NCBI GenBank assembly: GCA_036346225.1
Contig: JARFIW010000884.1
Location: forward strand, 868,001 to 932,000
From: Platerodrilus igneus
Taxonomy: Eukaryota > Arthropoda > Insecta > Coleoptera > Lycidae
DNA: 64,000 nt
Direction: 5' to 3'
The notes beneath the pieces were generated by a model. That model was not told the origin of the DNA and made no database searches. It saw only the letters and a list, made by a program, of their open reading frames with translations. Of the stretch, positions 45,615 through 57,724 are shown piece by piece. The position numbers were made by a program, and so were the translations under genes. Position 1 is the stretch's first letter. The number at the start of each line of letters is the position of its first letter.

Positions 45615-46729
45615 TATTATTATAAAACACTTAATTTCTACAATATATATTTCACTACTAGTAATTTACATAGACTAACAAGCAACAACTACATTTATTT
45701 TGGACATTTATTTCTGATGTATACGCGACTTATTATCGAAACCGACTTCCCGTTTCAGCACTACCGTACGTCTTTATATAACTTACGATAGTTTCTAAAA
45801 ACAATTAGAGACTGGAAGTCGACCGTCAATTGTTTGTCGATTGATAGCTATTAAGATTTCTAGACTTTGGCGAATGAAAACTAAGCCGGGATTTGGCGGC
45901 TTTGTTGCAGTACCTTATACCGTTTAAACAAGGAAGTTATTATCGCACTTGCACAACCTAAATGCACTAATTAATTTATTTTTTTTACTTTTGGTGTATT
46001 TGCAACAACTGAAACAGCTCTACTTATTGCAGACATACTTTTATTAAAAGCCACCTTTTCCGCCACTCCACTTATCAAATATTGTCACCTTTCGGGTGTG
46101 CAGTCTGTGTTTAGTGAACACACATGCCACTAGGATGGCCCGATCCTGACAGAGGATCAGCATTGCTATCCAGAAAAGAAGTGCAGCATGCGGTATGAAA
46201 ACTATGCCCCACACGGCTATGGAAGAAATATTCTTTTTACACTTGCTTGTGTTATTTTTAACTGTTATTCCTCTTAATTGACATTTGAAATGAAACACAA
46301 TATCAAATAAATTAACTATGCCATGGCATTCTTCTTGAGTTCTAGACAATAGGGGTTCAATAAGCCCATAAAAATCAATATAATTGTAGTCTCGAAGTCA
46401 GTACATTACGTTGTTTTATGTACGTTGTCAGCAGTTCATATTACTGCCAAAGCTTCTATGAAAACACTTGAGTAACTATCCCTAGGGACGGTCATGCGGT
46501 TAACTTATAAAAATATTTTAATTGTGTGTTTTAAAGCAAGCGATAATTGTATTCTAAAATGGAAGTTTTGTTTCAATACGTTTATGGAATAGAAAGAAAT
46601 GTTTATAACTTTAATTTTCTTGTTTTTGTCCTGGAGTTGCTTTAACTTTTGTTATTTTAATTAGAATAGTAAATATGATAAGATGTTGTATAAAGACATG
46701 TAACAAATCGCCAAATAATAACCTGCATA
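45615..46729. other. Non-coding stretch
   Basis: No recognised gene. A slightly GC-richer part at 46080-46210 has short open frames on the minus strand without recognisable content. Confidence 0.4.
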
Positions 46730-47180
46730 GGTAGAATTTCTCCTCCTTTCAAACAAATTTAAGTAGGATGAAATTTAATTCTCGCCGAACGTATATGTAT
46801 CAAAAGCTTTCTTTGACGGTAAGATTTCCACTGAGCTAAAGGATTGCGGCTTTTTGTTTGAAAGGGGTGATTTTCATCCTTTTATTGATTTAGCTATAAC
46901 AAATGGGAAATGTTACGCCGCCGTCTTCTCAAATATGAAAGAGAGTGGTATTTTACAGTATTTTAAAAGTTGCAAACTTAACATAACTTCTTGAAGATTT
47001 AAGACCGCATCAAACATCATTCGCTATAACGATAGTTTTAAACTCATGCAACGTGCTAGGCCACGGTCGTCGTCGCGACGCTCGGTAAGTCGTAATCGTA
47101 CGGCATTGCCAAGCAACGCCATCGATTACCCTACAATGACGACTTCACTGTGATACGGCCATTGCGTCGAGCCGTTTTAG
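46730..47180 (-). repeat. Dispersed repeat of ~450 bp (partner of 25010-25470)
   Basis: Inverted relative to the copy at 25.0-25.5 kb and collinear with it. The most conserved part is CGTCGCGACGCTCGGTAAG (47071-47089). Confidence 0.6.
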
Positions 47181-48359
47181 AAAAGTAGAACGGTTGGGAT
47201 CTTATTATGATAATAACAGACGTGCAATCGAAGTTCATCTGTGATATTTTATTTTTACAGAAATTAATATCAGTTATTGATGTGTTCATAGGCTATAAAA
47301 CCAATCATATTACAGCAAATATTTCGTACGTTCCTTGTTAAACGTAGATTATCGAATACAAAACCTGTATGTTGTAAAAATAGTTTTATTACTTGCGAAT
47401 TTACATGAAGTTTGAAAAAATCAATACTCGTAACCAAGATACATTGGGTAATACATCAAAAGCATACCTACCGAGTGACCGCTTTATTACAAAGATTTAA
47501 GATACCAGCTTTATACTTAGAGGATGCGTAATAAACAAAATTTTTCACGAAGCTTGAAAGTACTAAACGTTCAGCTGAGCTGAATTACGCCTCCTTCACC
47601 AATTACGAATTAATTCCCTAACTGCAAATTTTTTAGAAAATGTAGCTACTAAGAATTCCGTAGTATATCTATACCCGACAATGACTGCAAATCAGATGTG
47701 ATGTATAGAAAGTTATTATGAAATAAATGTAAAAACATCTTGCTTTTTACATCTAACATGCATTTGACACATTTGGGCAGTGTTTCGGTTTCGTATAAAA
47801 TACCTAACTTTTAAATTAATTTCCATTTAGGCATTTAATTTCTAAACAAGGTAAAACTGTCCTCTAAAACACAATGGACCCTTTAAAAAATACAAAACAC
47901 CTTTAGTGTAATAAATCATTTAAATACTAACATTTAATTGATAGCATCTACAGCTACGATAACCTTATATAGAATCAAAGATAGAAATTCATCTAATCAG
48001 CTGAAAACACGTCAATCACTTTGTTTTATTATAATACTGGCAGTCTACATGTATTATAACACGAACAGATTATTTTTTTGAAAATACAAGCTTTTTTCCT
48101 TCATATGACATTGACAAAGCTGCGCGTTGTTTCACATCTTTAGTCCGCAAATTAATTGTCTTAACAATCGGGAAATAAAATCTTTAATATTGTACGGCTT
48201 TTTATAATTAAATACCATTGTAACTGTTTCCTTTTACGTACATAAATTCTCTCTTTCTTAATTTCCGACGCCTGCAAATGTTGTCATACCAATTGCCTTG
48301 TAGCGCTATTTTGTGAGTAAATTAAACTCGGCAAGGTAAACATTTACTTTAAGACATAA
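47181..48359. other. AT-rich non-coding stretch
   Basis: Nothing recognised. Confidence 0.4.
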
Positions 48360-48361
48360 TA

Positions 48362-49619
48362 CGAGGGCTAATTTTTGCATGGTCCAGTTGGTCGCGAAAT
48401 TAAAACCACAGTGAAACTTTAATGACAGCTTGCACAGATGTGTTGCATAGTGCCTCTAGTATGCCTGTAGATCGCGTGGCGTCGCATTTGTCACTTCTGA
48501 GCGGCTCAGTAAGCACATACATATGATTAAAAAAAGTATCCCGCCAAGTTTGAAATGGGTGCTGTCATTCGATTTCTTTATGCTGAGGGGTACAATGCAA
48601 CCAAAATACAACGACGAGTGGGTAATGTGTACAGTAAAACCTTCATTAATGACAGCAATGCGCGACAATGTTTATGATTCAAGTGGTCAGGAAAGAAAGT
48701 GAGTATCAATCAATGATCTTGTTCAGAGAGTGGATCAGGTGATTCAATAAAATTGTCATTTCTCAATTTCTATTTTGAGTGAGTTGATTCCAGAAATGTT
48801 AAGCTCAGCTGTCTATACCATCGTGAGTGACAGTACCGCAAACTCTGTGTGAAACAGGTTACCAAGATTCTGACCGACTATCACAAAACTCAACAGATAG
48901 GCGCCGCCACCTTCACGATTTTTCAGAGCTACCATGATGAAGATGAGAACATTTTTTGAACAAAATGTCTTATCGGTTCATTTCGATACTGAAAACATAA
49001 AAGAGAAATTCAAACAGTGGCTGCATTCTCGTTACCAGAGTAAAGCAAAGAAATTCAAGTGAACTTTCTCCTTTAGAAAGTGCATGGCGACTGTGCACTG
49101 AGACAGAAAATGAGTGGCACGACTATCATTACAGCCTCATACAGCGAGACTGTTCAACGTCTACGAAGGGCAATTCAGAACAAGCCAAGATCATGTTGTT
49201 ATCAGGCATTGTCCTTCGTCATGACAATGTTCGACCGCACACTGCAGCTGCAACAAAAACCGCATGCAGCGTTTACGATGGGAAGTGTTTGATTACCTAC
49301 CATACATCCTGGACTTTTCTCTTTCTGATTTTCATCTCTTTGTATACATAAAGCCCTGGCTAGCAGGACAACATTTTGACGCAGACACAGAGCTGTAAAC
49401 CAGAGTAGAAAATTGGTTGAAAGCACAAGTGACTGCCTTTTATCACGAGGGTATTGGAAAGTTAATACCACACTACTACAAATGTTTAAAAAAACAGAAC
49501 GGTAACTATGTAGAGAAGTTCCTAGAAAGCGTATCTAAATATTCCAAATAAAACATTTTAAATTTACGCTGTGGTTTTTATTTCGCGGTCGATCAGACTT
49601 TGGAAAAATAGACTTCGTG
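48362..49619 (+). mobile_element. Decayed mariner transposon
   Basis: The left end CGAGGGCTAATTTTTGC and the inverse of the right end CACGAAGTCTATTTTTCC are terminal inverted repeats that continue to TCGCGAAATTAAAACCACAG on both sides. TA flanks each end (48360-48361 and 49620-49621). The 1258-bp length is right for a mariner element. The single internal gene is a pseudogene. Confidence 0.85.
48480..49551 (+). pseudogene. Mariner transposase (SETMAR-like family), degenerate
   Basis: The family is clear despite many stops and frameshifts: KFEMGAVIRFLYAEGYNATK followed by QRRVGNVYSKTFINDSNAR in the N-terminal HTH domain, then SAVYTIVSD and a KILTDYHKTQ linker. In the catalytic domain VLRHDNVRPHTAAATKT carries the second Asp (HDN.RPHTA motif), and YILDFSLSDFHLFVY carries the third, where the usual motif is YSPDLAPSDFHLF. 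The first-Asp motif region (about 48970-49000) is damaged. Reading ends near 49551, just before the right inverted repeat. Confidence 0.8.
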
Positions 49620-49621
49620 TA

Positions 49622-50099
49622 TAAGCTACCTTGATTTTTACGAGTCGAGTTCAAGTCCATTTCAAGCTCAGTCTTGAAGAATTCAGGTCCTTTCGTGGTA
49701 TTTTCAGTTTCTTAATCACTAAAAAAGTACAATTGAACCGCTTTTTGCAGAAAGAAACGAACCTGCATATTTTGGCATTCGTAATTTTATACGGAGGCTG
49801 TAGTACATGCTTAAATCTGTTAGGCAGAAAAGAACCATCACGCAAAGTGTACATGTAATGCCATCTATTAAGCAAAGGAATATCCCACATTTATGTTAAC
49901 AAGCAGGTGCCAATTTTTAGAGAATAGATCCATGTGGGTTGGTTCCTTTATGCATATTACAAATGAATCACAGTAATTCTGACGTACGAGATTGTGTGCT
50001 GTTTTTGTAATTATTCATTAGCTCTGCAAAAAAGTAGAAGTAACACTGACAAGGTAATGCACGCGTATGATAATGTTTGTAAGATTATGTTGATTGATT
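49622..50099. other. Non-coding stretch
   Basis: No supported feature. Opposing short open frames at 49631-49890 look like chance. Confidence 0.35.
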
Positions 50100-51840
50100 T
50101 GTTTTAGGAAGTTGACAGCACCATAAGTGAGGAATGCGAAGCTTTGAGACTGTTAAACGACGTATTGTTTGATGGATATGATTCTGATAAAGATCCAGAA
50201 TGTCTGTGTATCGGACGAGAGTGAAGAAAATGTGTTAGAAAATGAAATCGAAAATACAACAGAATTGCAAGAAGAAGAAAATCTTCAAGCAGAAGCTACC
50301 ACAGCAAAAGTAAGACCGCCAAATAATAGGGAAAAATCGGTAAATATGACAAGGATAAAAAACAAAAAGTACAGAAATAGCAATAAAATACGCTATAGTC
50401 ATAAAAGACAAACAATACAAAGTAACCTGTTCAGCGGACACTTTCTTTGTTCCTGTACCATTAAATGTGTTTCAAAAGTGTCACTTGATCAACGACGAAC
50501 ATTTTTTAACAAATATTGAGAACTAGGACATTATGATGCTCAAACTGCATTTATAGTGGAGTCCGTAAACGAAGCAAAGAAAAAAGAACATATGATAAAG
50601 AAAAAAGGTAAGACATTACTCTTGAATATATCACATAGATAAGGTCGTGGCGGTTCAGAAATATTTATTAAGATATAAAACATTTCTACTAAAAGAAGAA
50701 ATACCTCCTTAAATAAACTATAATCTAAGGATATACTCGATAGGAGAGGGAAACACAAGAAGGTAAAAATAAAATTAATGGTAAGAGGCAACAAAAAGTA
50801 GTGAGTCACATAAATAAGATTTCTAAATATCATTCACTATCACCGACAGAAAAGTAGATGCGTCCAAATTTTACACAGTAGGATTTCAGGCGTATAAGAT
50901 AATATTTCGTACAAAATCAAATCTGAAATTCAAACCGTTAATGAAAAACACTTGTGAAACATACGACAGATATAAAATTAAATACCAGGGTGCTAGAACA
51001 GCTGAAGCTAAACATACAATCCAAGGTGAACACGGTGCACATTTTACAAAATGACAAAAGGTTAGAGGAAAAATGAAGAGGATATAAACATTGCAAAAGA
51101 AAATAAGTATGTGGAGTGTCTCACATTTGATCTAGAAAAATTGCCATTGCTAAGGCTTCCAACAGGAATATTGTTTTACAAGCGGTAGCTCTGGTTATAT
51201 ACATTTGGGATTCATGCTGAATCCAACAATAAAAAAGCTTGATCCTGTCTGGTCAAGCATTGAACGAAAAGCTACCTCCAAATACCACTGGAGAAATATT
51301 GTAGTCAGTTTCATGTGGGATCCAGAACATGAACATGAAGTTAGTTTTTATGTAGTAAACAATATTAGAGTCACATTCTTCTCCGAAAAAACTCTGTATG
51401 CGGTATCGTACACCAAGACATACATTTCTGCCAAACGACGAAGCATGTGCTCTAAAGCAATACCAGAGATTGAACATCTCTAACAACTATATAAAAATGA
51501 TGCAACTGTGCCGCTAAAGAGAAAAATATTACGTTTTTCGAATGTTTTCAGACAAATTCTTTAGAACTACGAAACTGAAAAGGCAAATTGTTAACCTTTA
51601 AATTGACATACATAATGCAAAAACAAACTGGTTAAAAACTTGCGAAGTTTTACATTGACAAAAAGAAACCATTTTCCATATTTTTCAAACAGAATTGTGA
51701 AGACAAGTCGTACGCCGAAATTAAGATTAAAAGCAAAAACAGGGTCGCTCAGCCTTGCGTTCGAGTAAAACTTTTCTATATGAAGAGGAAGAGATGGAAG
51801 AAGCAAAATGATACTCGATTAAATTGAATTGCCCACCTGA
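50100..51840 (+). pseudogene. Decayed protein-coding relic of an insect repeat family
   Basis: Coding remnants in shifting frames suggest one old protein. An acidic N-terminus (ESEENVLENEIENTTELQEE) precedes a Lys/Arg-rich stretch. Then CSCTIKCVSKVSLDQRRTFF and ELGHYDAQTAFIVE resemble a Cys-containing domain (C.C..KC...V....R...F..F..LG.Y..Q). Then FKPLMKNTCETYDRYKIKYQ, and later QKQTG.KLAKFYIDKKKPFS. I recall this layout from uncharacterised, multicopy insect proteins that are probably transposon-encoded, but I cannot name the family. The homology is from memory of pattern only. Confidence 0.35.
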
Positions 51841-52247
51841 TTTGAGCAAATCAGAAAAAATGTGATTTTTTAGGATATGCATCAAATACATAAGAAGATT
51901 CTATCGTTAAAGAACATTTCCCCTGCTTTCTACCGATAATCTTCTGATATCTTAATTAAATAGTTAAAATTCCTGGGTTTGCTTTGGACAGGCATGAGAC
52001 GACAAGAGCATGATAATGGAATAAATATGAATGCAGAATATTCGGGGATTCAAAAGGCGAAATTAAATAGTTATCGCGTGTGATACCATGTGATTGCCAC
52101 TCCTTTAGTCTAGTGGTAAATGATACGGCCAAGTCGGCATTACAGAGACATAATTTCCTTCATAACGTAAAAAAATTGTATATTTTTTTTGCTTGGACTG
52201 ATTCAATATAACCACTGAGATACCAAATTGTTAAATATATAACCTTG
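51841..52247. other. Non-coding stretch
   Basis: Nothing supported. A tRNA-like A-box (TAGTCTAGTGGTAA, 52108-52121) was seen without a B-box. Confidence 0.35.
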
Positions 52248-52500
52248 TTACAGTATTCCGTGTAGACAAGAAAGAAAGCAGCAAAGTAAGGAAAGAAAAT
52301 CGCCTATACCGAATACCACAACAAAACAGGGACAGAATGGTAGTATCAAACTCCAAAAGCATTAGATTTCGGGCTAACTCAAGAATGTCGTAAAATGGGG
52401 TGGGTTCTATAGAAAGAAAAAATTGGAAACCTCGGTAAAAATCGACATTACCAACATACAATCCCAAAAGAATACTTACAAAAGTTAAAAACACACATTT
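52248..52500 (+). repeat. Dispersed repeat starting TGTTACAGTATTCCGTG (copy 1)
   Basis: The first ~90 bp (TGTTACAGTATTCCGTGTAG, AGTAAGGAAAGAAAATCGCC, ACCGAATACC) match 55839-55930 closely, and the match continues weakly to the AAAAGAATACTTACAAAAG part. It has no long open reading frame on the plus strand. It might be one end of an interspersed element. Confidence 0.6.
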
Positions 52501-53041
52501 ATGTAATCGTTCGTTATAACGTGAGTTAAAGTTTTGGCCTTGGGAGCTGCCGTTTTAAAAACCAGTTCCAAAACTTCTTAACAAATTTATTTATTAATAC
52601 AGAATTTACTTATGGAATTTTGACAAGTTAATTAAATATTACTTTAAATCGAAATTAATTATTAAATGTACTATTTTGAGTAGTCTAGCAAAATGCTATG
52701 CTAAAGCGGATCACATGACTGAATGCCGGGTCCTTGAGCTCCCGGGCTTTTTATAATGTTCCTACCCCCTCACATGGCTGTGGGAACTTACAGATCTAAT
52801 GTCTGCTTATTCTTAATACTATTCATAATTACAATGTTGTAATCTTAATTTCTAAGTAATCACGGTACCTGACCGTCTGTGACCTGACATCTGCAGTGTC
52901 ACTATCGTCTGCAATACAAAGTAGCGCTTCCGTTTTCATGAACGTTAATAAACTTTACAAATTGTCCTTGTGTTTACAATGTTGCAGTTTACTTAACATT
53001 TTATTACACTTTCTAATAATTTCCTAATTATTCTATTTCTT
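52501..53041. other. AT-rich non-coding stretch
   Basis: No supported feature. A GC-rich hairpin-like CCGGGTCCTTGAGCTCCCGG lies at 52727-52746. Confidence 0.4.
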
Positions 53042-53048
53042 TATATAT

Positions 53049-53091
<43 letters not shown>
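53042..53091. repeat. (TA)n microsatellite
   Basis: About 50 bp of TA repeats with one phase break. Confidence 0.95.
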
Positions 53092-53093
<2 letters not shown>

Positions 53094-53204
53094 ATTGGGG
53101 GATACATAACTCGTGATGTAACCCAAGCCTCAATTTATATATAATAGAGTATAAACCTAAACATTTTTAAAATATCGAGAATAAAATCTTATTATCTAAA
53201 TAAT

Positions 53205-53208
<4 letters not shown>

Positions 53209-53252
<44 letters not shown>
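53209..53252. repeat. (TA)n microsatellite
   Basis: About 44 bp of TA repeats. Confidence 0.95.
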
Positions 53253-53258
<6 letters not shown>

Positions 53259-55340
53259 GAACCTCAGTAAAATTTGGGAACTAAGCTTTTAGCATTGAGC
53301 CTTCACCTAAATCATTTGAGCAAAAAAATATAAAAAATACATTTCCCTTTATTAGGACGCCTTCGAATTTCTGTGCTCGTCCTGGCTAGCTCAGCAATCG
53401 GCCTCTTCTTGAATACCTATTTTTACGCACATACCTCTCACACACTCACACACCTTCAAATGAAATTACCAAAATAATACAACAACCATACAACCTTTTA
53501 TTTACACATATTAACAGATAAAATATTTACACATGAGTACAAACGTTTTGGTACAATTATTACCAGCTCAATTTATTGAATGTTTTCAAGTCCTTGATTT
53601 TTTTAAAATGATTTTAAACATATTCGAGTAGATATGAGTAGATGGGCCCCACATGTAACCCTAATTTGACTTCAGACTGGTGTACTGGGAGCTCATTATA
53701 ACCCAGTTTTGTTTATAAATGCTTTTAAACCTTGCATTTTTGACAATAAATTTACAGACCCGTTTACTCCTTACAACCACAATTTATAGCCTGAATAAAT
53801 TTTTATATATTCTCAAGAAACCCTTTTTCAATACTCAAAATAATTAAATTGTCCTGCACATGTACCTTTTCAAACAAGTTTTTAAATACAATAAATACGC
53901 CACCAATAAGTCAACCACACAACACAAAATATCCACAAATGTTTATATAAAAACAGAAATTTCAAATTTATTACCTGGAGACACCTTCACTCTTCGACAC
54001 CGCTGGAGATGGCTACCAGAAACCCCTCGTCGCTGTGTCCATCTACTACGCTGATTCCAGGATCCACCGATCCCCACCATACAATAACTGTACTTCTCCC
54101 AAGATACTAGCTTCGTCTCAACAGTAACATTCCATTCCAGATATTACGCATACAAATTTTTCTCAGTTCTGCTTACCCCAAAATTATCTATCCATATTAA
54201 AAAAGTTTGTAACGGTACCTTTTGTTTAAATAAGCACTAACTTGTGCAATCACTTCACTAACTTCCGGTCCGCTACTACAACTTTTATACTTTCAAATAA
54301 GATGTTTAATGTAACATTACTCAACACATACAAATTCTAATCGAAAGCTTTGACTATTATGTAGGTCTTAACCCGTATTCAGAACTCGATGAAAGGAAAG
54401 AGAGCTTTAATATATTATCCTAGGTATTTATATCATTCCAAAACCCGCCAGTGGAACCCGTTTCAAGAGAAAAGCTTATTTTCAAAGCGATTTCTTAAAA
54501 TTTTGAACGTAACCGATTCTAATTCCAAAAAATTTCTCCCGTCCGTTGTTGTGTTATCTAGAATTTAGTCTCCTTCCTTACCCTATGCGCTCTTTTCGAA
54601 AAATCTTAGCTAACAACCAATGATATAATTTCCTGTCGTCCCAATGCTCCACCTATCCGCTATACATCTCTGTTGTATGCATGTTTTTTCAAACCCCACT
54701 TGAGCTACAGAAAATCGATATTGTAGATGTCCTTCGCCTAGTCCACGTGTATACCTTACGTGACTTCTATCCAACGCTTGCACTATCTGCTTCTCTACCT
54801 GTCTTACATTATCGATTGTTCATTCCACTCACTCCTTAAGATATTTGTTATTTACCAGTTTATACAAATCGACCGTTGAAAACAATTTCTATGGAATTCT
54901 ATACTAATGTTCGTCTACTATTCTCTGAACGTAACATTTAACCAACAGGTGTTTCTGGAAATTATCGACCGTTTAAAAATAACAATTCCTAGATTTTCTG
55001 CTTTGTCGTATCGGTGTAAATGAACGTTGGCTTTTAAAACGAATATATTTGCGTTAGAAATTATTGATTTTCTTATGCATGCAAGCTTCCTTTTCTGCTT
55101 TCATGCGTTTGATTAAAAGAAATTATAATTAATTATGCGTATCCTTGAACTTTTATGTACTTTTAAAGCTTTTCTTCCCTTATGTAATTTTCACATTCCA
55201 ATTTAAATATAATAATGTGCCGTCCGTTTTTACTATATGAATTAAATTGGTTTCGCGCGAAAATAATTTGCTATTTTTTCTGTATACACGGTTGCTAACA
55301 TTTTATTGTCTACACCTATTTACCCTTTAATTACACAACA

Positions 55341-55342
<2 letters not shown>
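53253..55342. other. Long non-coding stretch
   Basis: No gene supported. The GC-richer part at 53980-54075 reads on the minus strand into CTCCAG followed by GTAATA, a possible donor, but no open coding context or family was recognised. Confidence 0.4.

Positions 55343-55372
<30 letters not shown>
55343..55372. repeat. (TA)n microsatellite
   Basis: About 30 bp of TA repeats. Confidence 0.95.
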
Positions 55373-55377
<5 letters not shown>

Positions 55378-55838
55378 CAAGAATACTTACAACATGCTCC
55401 AGCCTTAAATATGCACCAAAAAAAATTACATAGTAATATGTACAAAATATAATACAGTAAAATCTGTCTTGGGAAGTGCACTTTGCAAGATTTAAGAACG
55501 TAACATTAAATTTTAAATAGCGCAATTAGGTGTTACTAGCAAGTTGTCGACGTTAACATTAATGTACACAGAAAATAAACAGTAAAAAGTGCTCTAACGC
55601 AAGTTTGAAGAATAATTGCATAATCGTTCGTGGATTGTGAGCGTGCTCTTGTTAACGTACGGTATGCGGTTTATTGCGGAATTAACCAAAACAGTATCAT
55701 AAGTAAAATAAGAATTACGGTGCACTTGTATACACCCATGGAATGTTATTGCAAGACGTTTTAAATTGTGCTGTAGTATCTAAAACTAATTATTAACAAA
55801 AAGAAATGCTGGTTTTACACTATTTTTCGAATAGTTTG
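55373..55838. other. AT-rich non-coding stretch
   Basis: Nothing recognised. Confidence 0.4.
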
Positions 55839-56000
55839 TTACAGTATTCCGTGCAGACAAGAAAGAAAAGTAAAGTAAGCAAAGAAAATCACCCGCACCG
55901 AATACCGAAACAAAAGAAGCATCCAAATAGTCCGTGCTAACTAAAAGTCGCAGAGCGAGATGGGTCACAAAGATAAAAAAAGAATACCTCAAGAAAAGAA
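55839..56000 (+). repeat. Dispersed repeat starting TGTTACAGTATTCCGTG (copy 2)
   Basis: Same orientation as 52248-52500. The first ~90 bp align with few changes; the remainder is shorter by about 100 bp. Confidence 0.6.
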
Positions 56001-56639
56001 TTCTATATACACGCCTTTAATTAAAAAACGTATTACAAAAGGGAAACCGACCCGCAAAGAAAACAACATTTCTCCAACGTATCGCGGATGATTTACACAG
56101 TACAATTTAAATCTTCACAAAAATAATTAATACGCTCTTGAAGTACCTCAAACTAATTTTTAACCTCAGTTCTAATATTTACATAAAACAAAATTAGACA
56201 CCGTTCCGAATGGATCTGCACCTTGAAATTCTAGATTACTAGAACGGGTGGAATGGCTTCCGCGTTATAGTGATGTAAAGAGACCAACTGCAGGTTCAAT
56301 CAAAGTAGTAGGGTCTTTAGTGAGGAACCAGACTAAGACAGGTCCCCGAAAGAGAGTAGCAGCTTTTCGGTACTTAGATTAGCAGAGACCATAGGGGCTG
56401 GTATGTCACTCCAAGACACACTACTGCGATGTGGAAGGAAACGGGAAACCATCACATTACCTCCCAAGTACGCAGCGTACCTAAATTGTAATTAAGATGA
56501 TGGCATCCTCTGGGGTAAAAGATTCCGGAAGTAAAACAGTCCCACATTCGGATTTCCGGGAGGGAACTACTTCGGTGGATGTGATCGGACAGTTTAGAAA
56601 AAGAGTCTGGAAGTTTTTGCGTGTCGGAATATCAGAAGT

Positions 56640-57242
56640 ATGAAACCAGTAGGTAAGCTAAAGAACTTGAAAATTGAAATGGATAGGTTAGCACTAGACA
56701 TAGTAGGGATCAGCAAAGTTCGGTGGTCAGAGGCAGGTGATTTTTGGTGTGAAAACTTTAAGATAATTCGTACAGAATCAGAGGATAGAAATTCGGGTAT
56801 GGGGATAGTTATGCAGAATAAGATAAGACACTGTGTAAAAAACTACTTAGAAAAGAACGAAAGAGTACTCATGGTTAGATTAGAATCTAAACCGGTAAAT
56901 ACAGTAATAATACAAGTATACATGTCCACCTCTAGCTACAGTGAGGAAGAGATAGAGGAGATCTACAAAGATATCAAAGACATACTAAGATACGTAAAAG
57001 GACATGAAAAATTAATAATTATGGGAGATATAGGAAGATATCAAATAGATTACATTCTTGTTAGACAACGGTTTAGGAATGAAGTAAAAGACTGTAGAAG
57101 CTACACAGAAGCAAATATAGACACTGACCACAACATCGTAATTATGAAGGCCGTTCTTAAATTAAAAAATTTGAAAAAGAACGGAAAAAGGCATTTTGAC
57201 TTTGAGAAACTAAAAGAAGGATTTAAAAAAAGAGTCAAATGA
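56640..57242 (+). pseudogene. LINE endonuclease domain, internally deleted
   Basis: APE-like endonuclease of an RTE-like ORF2: LKIEMDRLALDIVGISKVRW at the start, GMGIVMQNKI, VNTVIIQVYMSTSSYSEEEI, then LIIMGDIG joined directly to RYQIDYILVRQRFRNEVKDC and DTDHNIVIM. In the family, the GD.N and QIDYIL parts are separated by roughly 70 residues, which are deleted here near 57030. The usual catalytic Glu of the SEVRW motif is Lys at residue 26 (SKVRW). The frame stays open for 200 codons, but the enzyme cannot be active. Confidence 0.75.
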
Positions 57243-57275
57243 ACAGAATGAAATAACATTAAATCCAGCTTAGAT

Positions 57276-57614
57276 ATGGCGACTAGAGATATTCTCGGGT
57301 ATACACAAAAGGAAAATAAGAAACCATGGATAACAAAGGATATCCCGAATTTAATAGAAAAAAGACGAAAATACAAAAATAGATCAGACGAAACAGGAAA
57401 ACAGAGATACAAAGTCATAAAATGGGAAATTATTCGCAAATGCAGGAAAGCTAAAGAACGGCGGATTGATGAAAAGTTCAAAAAGATACAAACTAAGATG
57501 GAAATAGGAAAGACAGACGAAGCATACAAACTAATTAGAATGAAATTTAGGGATATAAAATCATATAGCAAAAATATAAGGGACGCGGCAGGAAACGTCA
57601 TTATAGACATGTAG
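57276..57614 (+). pseudogene. LINE ORF2 linker between endonuclease and reverse transcriptase
   Basis: A basic, helical stretch (KPWITKDIPNLIEKRRKYKN, IRKCRKAKERRIDEKFKKIQ, KTDEAYKLIRMKF) typical of the region between the endonuclease and RT of this LINE family. The WIT.DI..L..KRR pattern is characteristic. It lies in another frame than the endonuclease fragment and stops at 57612-57614; weak continuation is visible to about 57720. Confidence 0.65.
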
Positions 57615-57724
57615 AGAAACTGGTTAGATGGCAAGAATATATAGAGAATTTATAGGCATGAAAGGAATTAACAGCCTTAGAACAGAAACCAGTTGAAAAC
57701 GGCAATTGGGCCTGCGAAAGACTA

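Noticed and set aside
52100..52150. tRNA-like A-box TAGTCTAGTGGTAA
   Set aside because: No B-box or cloverleaf follows; could be a SINE scrap or chance.
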